A stretch of DNA of 64,000 nucleotides, from contig NC_049994.1 in the NCBI RefSeq assembly GCF_000003815.2, positions 17,630,981-17,694,980 of the forward strand, written 5' to 3'. Within the stretch, counting starts at the first letter, position 1, and each line of letters begins with the position of its first letter. Source of the DNA: Branchiostoma floridae. Taxonomy: Eukaryota; Chordata; Leptocardii; Amphioxiformes; Branchiostomatidae. The position numbers and the translations under genes were made by a program. The notes beneath the pieces were generated by a model. The model made no database searches. It saw only the letters and a program-made list of their open reading frames with translations, and had not been told where the DNA came from. Positions 1-11,610 of the stretch are shown piece by piece.

Positions 1-183
1 GACTCCGGATAGCTGGAAAATCGTAGAAATGGAACAAATAGAGAGGAATATAACCGGCCAGGGAACAGCTCGCGATCCTAGGTCGCGGTACTGTTGCCTA
101 GCCGGCTATATTCCCCTGGCCGGCATACTCCTATTTGTACCATTTCTACGATTTTTTCCAGCGACTCGGAGTCTGGTAGAGAC
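1..183. mobile_element. Palindromic MITE (fold-back element), left end cut by the window edge
   Basis: The first ~70 bases (gactcc...ctgg, cgtagaaatgg, ggccaggg) reappear as their reverse complement at about 105-173 (ccctggcc, ccatttctacg, ccag, ggagtc). The right end continues as ctggtagagactag, which matches the terminal TAGCCTCTACCAGG-type inverted repeat of the element at 8348-8566. It is a non-autonomous DNA transposon with no coding capacity. Part of the same family is seen at 3108-3235, 826-872 and 56338-56430. Confidence 0.7.
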
Positions 184-397
184 TAGTCCGTTCGCGGAAA
201 TGTGATGTTATCCCGTAAAGGTAGGTTCACGCGTGCGTATATATCTAATTTTAAGTCCGTATGAGGCGTGCATGGGAGTATTTGCCTCCACCAGGCTCCA
301 CAGGTCGTCCGAAAATGGACAAACGTAAACAGGTAACATGTCAGACGAGTTAGCTGGGTCGCTAACCATACTTCTCGGTCAGCTAACTGGTATGTTA

Positions 398-441
398 TGT
401 ATCTATATCTATATCTATATCTATATCTATATCTATATCTA

Positions 442-525
<84 letters not shown>

Positions 526-526
526 A
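398..526. repeat. (TATC)n / (TATATC)n microsatellite
   Basis: About 130 bases of uninterrupted TATATC followed by TATC repeats. Open frames through it encode only Tyr-Leu/Ile-Ser repeats and are artefacts. Confidence 0.97.
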
Positions 527-528
527 AG

Positions 529-760
529 TACATTCTGGGAGGCGATAGTCCACATTGTGTACTACCTACCTACAAGTAGGCAAATATATCCACGATTGTT
601 TATACCGTAGAACCAATAGTGTAGATGACATGCTAGACCCTTTATGTTGATATATCCATACCTATAGATATCCATATATATGTGTTTAGTTGTACTGTAA
701 GTAGTTGTTATACATGTAGACCTTACGAAAGTCGCTGTACTTTTGTCGTGTCAATCAAGA
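529..760. repeat. Dispersed direct repeat, copy 1
   Basis: This segment, beginning at attctgggaggcgata and ending near cgtgtcaa, is closely matched in the same orientation by 2474-2690. Both contain gacatgctagaccc, atacctatagatatcc, ttgtactgtaagtag and gtagaccttacgaaagtcg. The pair looks like two copies of one interspersed element ~1.95 kb apart. No coding potential was seen. Confidence 0.75.
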
Positions 761-762
761 TT

Positions 763-763
763 G

Positions 764-806
<43 letters not shown>

Positions 807-808
807 CA
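763..808. repeat. (CT)n(AT)n microsatellite
   Basis: A run of CT dinucleotides passes directly into AT dinucleotides. Confidence 0.95.
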
Positions 809-924
809 TATGTCCAATTTGTACTATTTTCCCCGCGACCTGTGGATCCTGGTAGAGACTAAGAGCTTCATACGAACCTCGGACGGACTTCAGTATATAC
901 GCATGTGTGATCCCACCTTTAGGT

Positions 925-1072
925 AGAATAGCGTGAGCAGTCCAGTGGTTGGCCACCCTGGCTCTAAAATTAGAAGTCGTGAGTTCGATTCCGGCTGTGT
1001 CCCTCACCCGACGCTAGTGGAAATGGTTGCAGTACTTTAGCGAAGGTACCTTAAGGCCGTTTTCCAATTGAT
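925..1072 (+). mobile_element. tRNA-derived SINE (family 1), 5' part, running into the gap
   Basis: A Pol III box A-like sequence (gtgagcagtccagtggttgg) is followed ~45 bases later by a box B-like gagttcgattcc, then by ctgtgtccctcacccgac and ggttgcagtact. A second copy with the same downstream sequence lies at 40262-40440. The spacing between boxes is tRNA-like, but the flanking acceptor stem does not close, so this is a SINE head rather than a tRNA gene. Confidence 0.65.
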
Positions 1073-1075
1073 CAT

Positions 1076-1453
1076 NNNNNNNNNNNNNNNNNNNNNNNNN
1101 NNNNNNNNNNNNNNNNNNNNNNNNNNNNNNNNNNNNNNNNNNNNNNNNNNNNNNNNNNNNNNNNNNNNNNNNNNNNNNNNNNNNNNNNNNNNNNNNNNNN
1201 NNNNNNNNNNNNNNNNNNNNNNNNNNNNNNNNNNNNNNNNNNNNNNNNNNNNNNNNNNNNNNNNNNNNNNNNNNNNNNNNNNNNNNNNNNNNNNNNNNNN
1301 NNNNNNNNNNNNNNNNNNNNNNNNNNNNNNNNNNNNNNNNNNNNNNNNNNNNNNNNNNNNNNNNNNNNNNNNNNNNNNNNNNNNNNNNNNNNNNNNNNNN
1401 NNNNNNNNNNNNNNNNNNNNNNNNNNNNNNNNNNNNNNNNNNNNNNNNNNNNN
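1076..1453. other. Assembly gap (378 N)
   Basis: An unbroken run of N. Open reading frames spanning it are meaningless. Confidence 1.
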
Positions 1454-4400
1454 AAAAAAATGCAGCACCCCCAACCCGGCAGACGGCAGGCAGCCCGTTG
1501 ATAATAAAATTATAAAAGTGTTATAAAATACTTGTACATAGCTATAGCATTTGTCTTGTCATTTCTATTTTTCGTTCTCATCATCAGTGAATGACTAGCG
1601 CCCCAATGAGTTAAACCATGGTTAAACTTGTACGAGATCCCTTTCTTTCATTTCCCTTTCTTTATAATACGCAGGTAGTCCACAAAACTGGCGTAATACG
1701 ACATATAAGGGAGGTTTCATCCACTCACACCGGGAAGGAACCCTACTCTTTTATAATACTCTGTGACACTGGAGGGTACTTTGTGCGTTGGGTGTTCGCA
1801 CCTATATCTCTATGTTCCGTTTGCCGCAATCGCATGTGGATTGGCATGTCGTCTGTACTCGGTTAGGAAATGATGCACGTTGTTTTTTTTCGCCGTAGCT
1901 GTTTTTATTATGGATGTAATAATTTCAGTTTTCACCCCTACGCCGTCCGGTATAGTGGTTCGGGTCTTCCTTATGATTGTGCCTTAAGCGTTGTAGTTAT
2001 TTGATACCGTCAAGCAGATGTTGGCCTCGTCGGAATATGCCATCTCGTTCGGGCTTTGCGTTTCCAATATTGAGGTTGGTTTGACATAGCATACTGTTAA
2101 CATTTTGCGCGGTTGATAGCCATATGCATGTTATGGTTAAAACGTGTTTGATCTTTGGGAGCCTTTTTTTTCGCGGTAGCTATTTTTGATAACTTATGAA
2201 GTGTGGTGGGTTCTTTACCGTACGTGCTCAGGGTGTGGCTCTCCTCAAACACGAGACTGACAAGTCTGCAGACCCGGCTATGCTCCCAGCGGCAGAGGTT
2301 TCGTTCGGGTTATAGTAGTGGTCGTGATGTCTTATAGCTCCCTTCCTCCCCGGGGCCCCTTGATCCTGATCTTGGCTCTAACCGGTTGAACAACTTTGTA
2401 ATATTCTTTCGACCGATTGCAATGTCCGGGGGACAGTTGGCTGCGAGCCCGGTCTTTATAATAAAATTCAACTACATTCTGGGAGGCGATAACCCTTACT
2501 GTGTACAAGTGGGCAAACATATCCACGAATAAATACCGTAGAAGCAATAGTGTAAATGACATGCTAGACCCAATATGTTGACTTATTCATACCTATAGAT
2601 ATCCATATATGTCTGTTAAGTTGTACTGTAAGTAGTTGTTGTACATGTAGACCTTACGAAAGTCGCCGTACCTTTGTCGTGTCAAAAAAGATGTTATGTA
2701 ATACATGCACCGCTAGTGTACAGAACAGGTGTGTTATGAATAATAATTAGGGTCACAATTCCAAACCGGGGACCGTCCGGACTGTTTTAGGAAACGAATA
2801 AATTAAAATGTATAACTAGAAATAAACTCAAATCATGCCTACGACCTTCGTTTTTTACGTTTTGTGTATTTTGGTGTCATTTCGCCAGCTTGCTGCCGAT
2901 AGACAGAACTGGAGGAAGCCGACCGACGATGATGATACTAGTATCGTATTTTTCGTTCCCGAAAGCTGCCCAGTTTTGGAAGTGTGACCTAGGCATTAGG
3001 GCGGTTAGATCCACTCACATCGGGATGGAACCCTACCCTTAAGAACAAATGTGATGGATTCTTTACCGTGATCGGGGTGTGGTTCTCTTCAAATACGGGA
3101 CCGATGAGTCTGCGACCTGCTCCGTAGGTCGCAAGCAGTTCCCTAGATGGATGTACTCCTCTGGCCGGATTACTCCTCTGTTTGTTCCATTTCTATGGTT
3201 TTCCCAGCGACCTATGGAGTCTGGTAGAGGCTAGGTATTTCCGTTTATTCTCCAAGCAGAGATTTTGTACGGGGGATAGCAGTGGTCGCGAGCTCTTACG
3301 GCCGCCATCCTCTCGTAGGCCCCATTGACCATGGTCTTGGTTCTAACCGGTTGAACAACTTTGGAATGGTCGGTCGACTGGGCGCATTGTCGGAGATCAA
3401 ATTGCTACGTACGAGTCGAGCCCGGTCTTTTATAAAAGAAATGAGCTTTTCAAAGAACTGTGGCCACCAAATTCCATTCTTATCTCCTCACGTTTACAGA
3501 CAAAACAGGCAAAAGAAACCTAGTCCCCTCCTCTTATCACAAACCCACACATTATCGGAAAGGTGGTGTCACCTTCACCTTCTACTGTCTCCGAAAAAGA
3601 AGTCAAACCCAGATTTTGCTTTTGTTTTGTTTAGTTGAATTCATCCCTAGAATTACTGTATACTGTTTGCCATTGTTTGTCTGTCAATGTTTGTCACTTG
3701 CAATTAGCCCTCGGACAATAAACAAACAAGAGTTCGTAGACCTCAGGCCTGCATGAAATGTATTGGGTGTCTGTAGACCTATTGTTTATTTTTTTTCCTT
3801 TTCGTCCGTGGTTGTGTGGTTGGAAAAGTGAGATTTTTACCTTGTTGGTTTGACTGCACCATGCAAAAGTCTGAAATTCCATTTTGGGAATGAGTAAGCT
3901 TGGGCATGGATGAACATTACTTATTTTGGATTTGTTAAGCAGGTAACCAACCACAGTACCTTGAAGTTGTTGAGACGACTTTTCCTACCTTTTTTTGTCT
4001 CAGATGGCCCATGTAGTTATTCTGTCACATATGACTTGGCACTGGAAGGTTATTTGCATAATTTGACCAATTATATTTTTACAGTAGTTCCATAGACAAT
4101 ATGAATAGTGGTAGCCCCCATCCAGCAGCAACAGTTAGTCCCCAGGGTGGTATGATATTTTTATTCCATCCGTCCAACTAAAACCTAAATCTCTTGAAGT
4201 ACCTAAGCCAAATTTAACAGCAGAATTTACTATTCAAAATGTCCTTTTCAATCCCATTCATAGATGGCAAGCTGCTGCTGCTTTAAAAAGTTCAGAAAGC
4301 TGTTGTAGTCAGAGTGAACACCCAGCAAACATCCCACAAAATCAATGAGCAGTTGCTTAGAGGGGGAAAACAATTTTATCATATTTTTGCAGTGACAAAA

Positions 4401-4984
4401 TGCAACAAACGATACTAAATCTAAAACAGAACAAAGCCTCTACCACTTAACCCTGCCTTTACTATAGATTAAGCAGGCCCAAAAATCAAGCGAATATGAC
4501 TAGCCCCAAACTACAAATTACCTGCATACAATACGGAAATGACAACCCCAAAGAAACAGCAAGAAGGAAAAATCATACACATACCTTTCTCTAACACTCA
4601 AGCTCTATACATTTCTTCTCCACTTTAGAAAGTTGTATCTTCTGCTGATTGCCACACAGGGTAAATGAACTTGTACCAGAACTTTAAACTCAGTACTACA
4701 CAGCTCTCAAAACACCACAAAGTCAGACTAAGTAGCAAACTCAAATTGTACCTAACCAATACACAACAGATACTAATACATCATCTGGCAGGTCAGACAC
4801 TGTTGATACAAAGTAACCTGATACATTGAAGGTGGCCCAGGCCAGATGATGGTTCTAGGTGTAAACTTAAAGATCTCTCAATCAACCAAAACAGATGATG
4901 GTTCTACACCCAACCGTCACAACCAAGCAGATATTGGGGGGATGCCCCATTACCACACAAAAACAGGGTCAACCTACAGTATCA
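1454..4984. other. Repeat-rich intergenic stretch, no gene seen
   Basis: Contains the second copy of the 529-760 repeat (2474-2690). It also contains a ~200-base direct repeat pair: 2190-2470 and 3040-3435 share tggttctttaccgt, ctaaccggttgaacaact and gagcccggtctttta. The second copy is split by a MITE remnant at ~3108-3245. The motifs ccactcac-accgggaaggaaccc and gtgtggctctcctcaaacac belong to the SINE core described at 45062-45455. I see no exon with convincing splice sites and a long reading frame. Confidence 0.6.
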
Positions 4985-5545
4985 AGTTCAAGCACTAGGA
5001 GGCCCAAAATCTAACCTGACCACCAGGACACCAGCAACAATCCACGTAACAAATAGTAACACGATGGCACCTTGCGTTCCGGAGATACAGCGCACGCGCA
5101 GTGCCCGCACAAAAGGTAACCTGGAATGTCAAGTTCAAGCACCAAGGGCGCCAAAATAAAAATTGAGCATTATTCAGCCACCGCCAACACATGTGCCAAA
5201 TATCATCGCGCCCGCACCATCCGTTCAGAAGATATAACTCCGGAAATACCCCTCACGGACACAAAATTCGACCTGCCGCGTCACGTTCAAACGCGACAAG
5301 GCCCAAAGTCTATCCTAGGCAACAGGCAACAACCCCCTACCCACGCACCAAAAATCGTCGCAATGGCGCGTATCGTTCCGGACACACAGCGCCAAAAGTG
5401 CCCAAAAAACACCAAAAATGCCACTTGCAATGTCAAGTTCAAACGCCAGGAGGCCCAAAATCAAACCTGAGTGTCAAGCCACCACCCCCAACCCGCGTAC
5501 CAAAAATCGTCGTGCTCGCACCATCCGTTCTCGAGATACAGCGCC
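4985..5545 (+). repeat. Tandem array, four degenerate ~148-bp units
   Basis: Units begin near 4985, 5130, 5284 and 5432. Each runs: caagttcaa(a/g)c, then g(g)cccaaaatc, then a C/A-rich block with ccaaaaatcgtcg or ccaaatatcatcg, then caccatccgttc and gatacagcgcc. Open frames of 114-140 codons cross the array, but they change frame between units and carry no domain, so I read it as a satellite-like repeat. Confidence 0.75.
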
Positions 5546-5648
5546 CTAAAGCCCCAGCTTCCAAATTTTCCCACGCCCGTGAAAACCATACCTGCATACA
5601 TGCAGGTAATTAATGTAATACACAGCTAGTGCGCAAAACTCTGGTATG

Positions 5649-5984
5649 TTAAGGCTGAAGCTAAGGGCACAACCCGCCGAACGTGCAATTTGTCCGTACG
5701 TTTTTTTGGAAGTCCACGTCCGCCACGTATTTCTGAAAACGTTCAGACTGTACAGGGCAGCGTCACCCGTACTGGCGCAAACGGGGGCGAATCTGCAGCC
5801 CGATGGCACACAAGGTTTTGCCTGCACGCAAAGTTCTACGGCGTGTCGACGTCTGCGTGCTCCAAAATCCGTCGGATTCCCTACGAGTGCGTACGGGGGC
5901 GGTACTTACCACTTACGGATCCAAAAAGATTGCCCACGTTTTGGAAGGTAATTGCATGTACGGCGGGTTGTGCCTTTAGCTTAA
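5649..5984. mobile_element. MITE with ~30-bp terminal inverted repeats ending in TTAA
   Basis: The left end ttaaggctgaagctaagg-gcacaacccgccg is mirrored at the right end by cggcgggttgtgcctttagc-ttaa. Both ends carry TTAA. The interior of ~270 bases has no convincing gene. Confidence 0.7.
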
Positions 5985-6504
5985 GGCCGGTTTGCTCCAC
6001 TCAAAACGGAGTAGAACCTACAGGGAGAACTTATGTATACATTTCTCGTGTCCATTTACAGCCCGATCGGGTCAGTTGGGGTAAATGTGACGTTTGACGT
6101 AATTACCGGTTCCCGGGCTCATTTTATAACACTGTGCCCGGCCGTGCCCCCAAAATAGTAACCCTAGAGTCGAAAGATGTCCCACGGAACCACGGAGGAG
6201 GCACACCAGAAGTGTAAGAAAAAATTGTGAACATTGCAGGGTCCCTTTTCTCATTGTGACCTAAGCCTTTGCTAAATTGTCCTACTGGAAAGACTTCCAC
6301 TTAGACCATGAGAGAGACTAAAGAAGAAGAAGAAAAAAAAAACAGTTCTGATGGAATAAAGCAGAAAACCCAAAGGACCAGTGGTGTCATGTATATAATT
6401 GACATCGGTATAAAATATCTTAATTGACATAAATCTTTATATTTACAAATTCAACGTCTTAATCATATACAAATATTCACATTAGACATGAACTATATAA
6501 CGCT

Positions 6505-6668
6505 AGTTTACCTTTATCCTCGGGTAGCCTATATCTGTTGTTATATGAAATTGAAATACTGTATCTTTAAAATATTGCCGTCTGAAACTGTGGCCCGTTG
6601 ACTCGATCATCATCATCGTTGACTCGATATCTCTAAATATAGCCCACGAATGTAGGTTAACAAGGTTT
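6505..6668. mobile_element. MITE remnant, 'ATCCGTTGTT' fold-back family
   Basis: Shares the order ggtagcctatatctgttgtt, aatattgccgtctgaaac, gttgactcgatatc with better preserved copies at 48860-49042, 59790-60000 and 60790-61015. Degenerate. Confidence 0.5.
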
Positions 6669-7065
6669 ACAACAAAAATTTGCCTTCATTATGAAATCTT
6701 AGTGGTTAGGAAGGTAGAACAAATGACTAGACACAGAGTATGCTACACTTAATACTTAAGTCTTCATTTTTGTTCTTTCACATCTTCTTCTTTGACCTTT
6801 GAATTGAATTTGGTATTCTATGGCATTATTACACGTTTTGCAATTTTGAAGAACTATACACCTCATTTTATAGCTGCCTTGTATGATTGACAACGGGTTT
6901 GAAACTCTTTTTAAATGGCCGCAAATTGATGCGCGCACAGAAGTCATCCACATGATTAAATCAACATGGCCTCAGTACTATTATGAAAAGACCTTTTGGG
7001 AGAAAGACGATTTACTATACAGGCGTTTTAAAACTCCCAAAACGTGCATTTTTACCCCCCCCCCT

Positions 7066-7575
7066 TCAAAGCTTTGCCCTTTGCGCATGCTCTCCGTACA
7101 ATTCGAACAAACCCTGGATGATGTCATCGTCCCCCCGCCTGACCTTGAACCCCAAGGACACCGGCTTGGACGGGATTTCCCATGATTCCACCTGTAACGG
7201 GTCTCCCAACAGAGCCTCGTTCTCATACAACATGGCGATCTTCTTCAACCGGTGACTCAGAAGGTCACCCTTAAGAGACGGGTACCGCCCCGACTTAACG
7301 GCAGACGCAGCCGCATCACAGCAGAAACGGATGTATTTAGACTGATTGGTGTGCCCGTTGAAGTCTAAGTCACTCTCCCTCACGTCAAACCGCTGAGAAT
7401 GCGTCACGGGAAGCTCCGAAGCGAACGGTAGGCAGGATGTCGGCCGGGGTCCCGTCCCTCTCCGCCGTAAGGTTTCGGGAAGGGGGACGGGCCGGCGGGT
7501 AGTGATGTCCACCACTACGCTCATTACGGAGAAGCGGCACAGCACCACACCGGACCCCGCCAGTCGGACATCTCC
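7066..7575 (-). CDS. Terminal exon copy 5, second part (C-terminal hotdog of acyl-ACP-thioesterase-like protein)
   Basis: 170 codons including the stop, ending ...GEHAQRAKL. It carries the second hotdog domain with the family motif DLDFNGHTNQSKYIRF (Asp-x-Asp-x3-His-x-Asn-x3-Tyr-x-Arg). This is the arrangement that holds the catalytic Asp/Asn/His region of FatA/FatB thioesterases. The exon is entered at aag|GGAGATG behind a T-rich tract, in phase 0. It joins the donor of copy 5 first part (CTGAAG|gtttgg at 8608) to read SYELK-GDVRLAG. Together the two parts give 246 codons, the same size as copies B-D, which carry this region on one exon. The ORF is intact, so the copy may be functional despite the new intron. 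The first 36 bases of this exon are repeated in the adjacent intron. Confidence 0.7.
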   Translation of the reverse strand, partial: GDVRLAGSGVVLCRFSVMSVVVDITTRRPVPLPETLRRRGTGPRPTSCLPFASELPVTHSQRFDVRESDLDFNGHTNQSKYIRFCCDAAASAVKSGRYPSLKGDLLSHRLKKIAMLYENEALLGDPLQVESWEIPSKPVSLGFKVRRGDDDIIQGLFELYGEHAQRAKL

Positions 7576-7842
7576 CTTCAAGAAAGTAAAAAAAACGAAA
7601 CTGAATTATTACAAACCATATTACAAAAACAGTCAACAGTATTAAAGCTATATGTAGACATCCAAAAACTATGTTACACACCGGACCCAGCGAGTCGGAC
7701 GTCTCCCTTCAAGAAAGTAAAAAATGAAACTGAATTATTACAAAACCATATTACAAAAACAGTCAACAGTAATTAAGCTATATGTAGACATCCAAAATAA
7801 TGTTACACATCGGACCCAGCGAGTCGGACGTCTCCCTTCAAG
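7548..7842. repeat. Tandem duplication spanning the acceptor of copy 5 second part
   Basis: A 129-131-bp unit starts at 7548, 7679 and 7808. Each copy carries ~36 bases of exon (ccggaccc...agtcggac-tctcccttcaag on the plus strand) plus ~90 bases of intron (aaagtaaaaaa, gaaactgaattattac, cagtcaacagta, tatgtagacatccaaaa). A fourth copy of the intron part only lies at ~8003-8075. The acceptor-like ttgaag|GGAGAYGTCC therefore occurs three times. Confidence 0.85.
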
Positions 7843-8347
7843 GTAAGATAATGAATATCCTTATTGCAAGTTCGAAGTAACAAAGTAAAGCAGTGGTATA
7901 CATAATGTTTTACTTAACAAAGAAGGAAAATGGGGTTTATAGATAAATTAAACGGGAAATGATATATAATTGCTTTAATTAGTCATGGTGGTCAAAAACA
8001 AAACTGAATTTTACAAACCATATTACAACAAAAAAAAGTAAACAGAAATAACGCTAAATGTAGACATCCAGTTAGGCTAACGGAAATGTGACGTAGTCCT
8101 AAATATCTATAAGCCCTTTCACGGAGATAAGAACGCATGTGCGGCGACAAGAATTCTAGGTAACACGTCAAAGGTTAATGCCCCTTAAAAAGTAAACAAA
8201 ACCCGTCTGAACATTGTTATGCAAATCGAAATAATGGTCAAGACAATAGACTCTAAGTGTTTTCGTTTTGGGGCCTTTACCTTTGACATATGAACAGGAA
8301 TTCTTGATGCCGCACATGCGTTCTGATCTCTGTGAAAGGGCTTATTG

Positions 8348-8566
8348 TAGCCTCTACCAGGCTCGGTGGATCGGTGGTCTAATTGTAGAAATTGGAGAAG
8401 ACACATTAGTTACGCTAGGGGAGGCGGCTGGCCAGTAAAAACATTATCCTCATCACATGGTGACTCTTTTTGTCCAATTTCTACAATAAGAACACCTATC
8501 CACGGAGCTTTGTACAACTTCTACAATGAATTAGACCACCGATCCACGTAGCCTGGTAGAGGCTAG
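8348..8566. mobile_element. hAT-type MITE with 8-bp target duplication, inside the new intron
   Basis: Terminal inverted repeats TAGCCTCTACCAGGCT and its complement bound a palindromic interior (ggtggtctaattgtagaaat versus ctacaatgaattagaccacc). The flanks are identical 8-mers, gcttattg at 8340-8347 and 8567-8574, as expected of hAT-superfamily insertion. It ends 35 bases from the donor at 8608. Confidence 0.85.
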
Positions 8567-8608
8567 GCTTATTGTACTTTGTTGTGAAGTGAATACTGTA
8601 ACCCAAAC

Positions 8609-8838
8609 CTTCAGCTCATATGACGTCCTGCCGACGTGGCCGACTCCCACCGTGACCACCACAGAGGAGCGCGGCTTGACGTCGGTGTAGAAAGCTGGTT
8701 CTAGAAGGAACTCCTGGTACCGCAAGAAACTGGTAATCGTCTTCAAGTAGCCGGGGAGGAGGAAGACGGACTTCTCGGTGATGGCAGCCAGACGGGCGAA
8801 GCCGATCAGCAGAGCGAGCTTCCACGGCGTCACGTTAC
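8609..8838 (-). CDS. Terminal exon copy 5, first part (N-terminal hotdog)
   Basis: Starts after ttccacag|GT in phase 1 and reads G-NVTPWKLALLIGFARLAAI... to ...GHVGRTSYELK (76 codons). It ends at CTG AAG|gtttgg in phase 0. The residues align with the start of copies B-D: a PW or AW helix after the split Gly, then F-x-RYQE-F-x-x-x-PAFYTDVKP, then HVGRTS. Read without splicing, the frame runs on into the MITE and stops, so correct splicing to 7575 is needed for a full protein. Confidence 0.7.
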
Positions 8839-10311
8839 CTGTGGAAACACAAAAGTGGGAATTATTAAATGGGGGAATGATGCATGAAAGCTTGTGATTC
8901 ATTTTGCAACACCTTGAATCAAGCATCATGAATGAATTGTTAGTTTCACATAGTAGTATACCAATAAGGTGCCCTGACGGACAGTTCACGGTTGTTATTT
9001 TTCTACTCTCCAAGCTCAGGTTAAGCTCCGGCTGTTTTTTAGTCGTTTTTATTGGGCTTTCTATTTTGTATTGTATCTTGTATTGCACTTCAAGAAAAAT
9101 GACAAAATAGAAAGCCCGATAAAAACGACTAACAAAAAAAAAACACGTTAACAATACAACTGGAGCCTAACCTCTGCTTGAAGAGCAGTTTTTTCACTTT
9201 CGGGCTTGACCCCTAGGTAGCCCCGTGGGACACCCTGCTGCTACTGGGCTATATTTGGGCACGGCAGGGCCCCGGAGTTTTTAAACTCTTGAGTTAAAAT
9301 CAACCCTGACCTGCTATTTTTTTTTAAATTCAAGTTTTATTGCAAATTCTTGCCCGTAGGCTAATTGCAGGTAACATATAAAAGATTCAAACAGTGTAAA
9401 ATACAATATTACAAGTGTCTAATCTAGTCTAAAACTAGTAAAACTTAACTCTAGATCCTGGGTTATTGGGTTCGACTTCTTTTTTGAAGACAGTGGAAGA
9501 CGAAAGATCCCACCTTTTCTATTATGTGTGAATTTTGTGATGTTAAAAGGAGAACTGTTTTCTTTTTGTCATTGAATGTGAGGAAGTTTGGGTGGAATTT
9601 GGTGGCCTCATTGAAATGGATAACTTCGAGACCCTATTCTATTCATCAACTTAGCAAACATAACAAGTCTAAACGGTTCTAATATAACAGTAAGACGTTG
9701 CAAGGAGGACTAATTTGGATGAAGAAACCTTGCCACTTCCGGGAGAAGTGAATAGATGTTCAATACTCCCTAAAATATTGTCCTTTTGTTGTCTGGATGT
9801 CTTGTACATACACTGCTCTAGAACTTACCATACATTGTACCCATTACAATCGCTGTTCAATAAAGGTGAGAGTTGATATCAATTGATGAAGCACAATATG
9901 ACCAAATGCGCAGAAATTGAAGAACCATAAAAGAAGTTCAGGAATCTCTTTTATTAGTCTCATACCCAAATATTTTGCAGTTTGACTGATTAGAGACTAG
10001 ATTCATTTATGTAGTTGAAGGCAATACGTGAATATGCGCATATAGCATTATTATATTATTACATTAAAAGTTTTTAACATAAAATTCAGAAATATCTGTC
10101 TTGGTAAAGCCAGAATGATTTGGTAACAAAAGCAAAAATACTGGGCACTTTAATTTGTTTCGTTTGCCAGCTTCTACATCGATCTGAGACTACATGAAGA
10201 CATTTCAACAACCATCAACTAACATTATTGCAGCTTTATAGAATGAGCATACATAGTAGACTATAATAAATGTAGTTGTTTGACTTCAAAGGCTTGTAAA
10301 GCGATAGAAAG
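8839..10311. other. Intergenic/intronic spacer between terminal exons 4 and 5
   Basis: AT-rich. A local palindrome lies at ~9040-9130: gggctttctattttgt and its complement acaaaatagaaagccc, with cgttttta and taaaaacg around them. A TTTATT at 9336-9341, at the sequence ttttattgca, is shared in style with the signals after the other copies. No GC-rich coding exon was seen. Confidence 0.6.
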
Positions 10312-11042
10312 TTAAAGTTTGGATTTGTCCTCATCAAAGAAGTCGAGACAACATTTCACAATATCGTCACTTTCTCTCTTGACTTGAAAGTGGAGACAGT
10401 GCGGACGGCCCGAGTCTTCTGCTGCCTCCACTGTTACATTCTCTCCTTCTTTTGTTTCATTCTGAAACAACAGAGAGATCTTCTTCACCCTGGATGGGTC
10501 CTTCTTGAGGAAGATGCCTTTCCTAACCAAAGTAGCGATGGCGTCAACACAGAAGCGGATATACGTCGTGAAGTTGGTGTGTTCGTTCGCATCCGAGTCG
10601 CTTGGGAGGGCGACAAAGTCGTGGCGGTGAGTTTCGCCTGGACGTAACGGTGTCGGGACGTCAAGTCGCGGCAAGGAATCCTTTTTCGGAAACAACTTCC
10701 TCAAGTTGTCGGGAACCGCAGTCGGCTTTCTGGTCGCAATGTTCACCAGGACGCCTTGACCGAGAGAACAGCAGAGCGACTCGCCGGTAGAGGCTAGTCG
10801 CAAGTCTCCTTCCAGCAGCCAAGATGTCCTGCCGACATGTGAGACCGACATTGTCGAAGTCACCCTGTCTCCCGCTCGCAGTTTTGTGTAGAACGCTGGC
10901 TCAATCCTGAACTCCTGATACCGCGCGAATCCTGTCACGGTCTCCAGAAGCCCGGGGATGCGAAGTCGAGCCTTGTCTCCCGATAAAATTGCCAGCTGAT
11001 TTGAATCGATTATCGCCGCCAGAATCCAGAGTTTCAGATGCC
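10312..11042 (-). CDS. Terminal exon copy 4 (double-hotdog acyl thioesterase-like)
   Basis: 731 bases, phase 1 entry after gcttttcag|GG, reading G-HLKLWILAAIIDSNQLAIL... and ending ...DEDKSKL stop (242 residues contributed). The first-domain part shows GFARYQEFRIEPAFYTK and HVGRTSW. The second hotdog shows SDSDANEHTNFTTYIRF with the Asp-x-Asp-x3-His-x-Asn-x3-Tyr-x-Arg pattern. It diverges clearly from B and C, so it is an older duplicate. The frame is intact. Confidence 0.75.
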
Positions 11043-11610
11043 CTGAAAAGCAAATAGATGGAAAAATAAGGGCGGCAGAAGTCAGGAATAATTAAAAAGG
11101 TACATCGTCGAAGGTTAGACATCCAGGTAATATAAGCCAAAAAGCAGCGTCACTGACAAAAGATAGCGTATTATCATGTTATCTTTCACATCAATGCTAC
11201 CTGAACAAATTAAACTCAAGTTGCGTAAAGAGGCAAACAATGAACTGAAACAGAATCTGATGAATACAAAAAGTTTTATTGCAGCTGTTTTTCATAATGA
11301 TACTGAATGTGGATTATGTACAATCAAGTTAAACTGCTTAGGGAAGTCTCAGTCCATAACTTACAAATAAGGAAAGTACAGTTATTCCCCATCTTATAAA
11401 TAGATCTGAATCCTTCTAGTAAAATACCATCTTCAAGTGACTACAAGTTTGTCAGTTTTCAATACTTAATATCTTATCATTTTTAAGATAAATGATATCT
11501 TGTCACTGTGTGAGAGTAAAATTACATTTTACAGTTGAGTACAACAGAAATATCTATCATAAGGACCAACATGCACACCTTGACTTTTAAATTCAACTTT
11601 TGATAAAATC

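Noticed and set aside
338-610. Tyr/Ile/Leu/Ser-rich frames
   Set aside because: TATC microsatellite translation.
1037-1526. Frames across the N run
   Set aside because: Unknown bases only.
5126-5613. Frames of 114-140 codons
   Set aside because: They run through the ~148-bp tandem array, shift frame between units, and have no recognisable domain or splice sites.
8531-9154. 207-codon minus frame
   Set aside because: Only its middle part (8609-8838) is a real exon; the N-terminal part is intron and palindrome, and the C-terminal part runs into the MITE.
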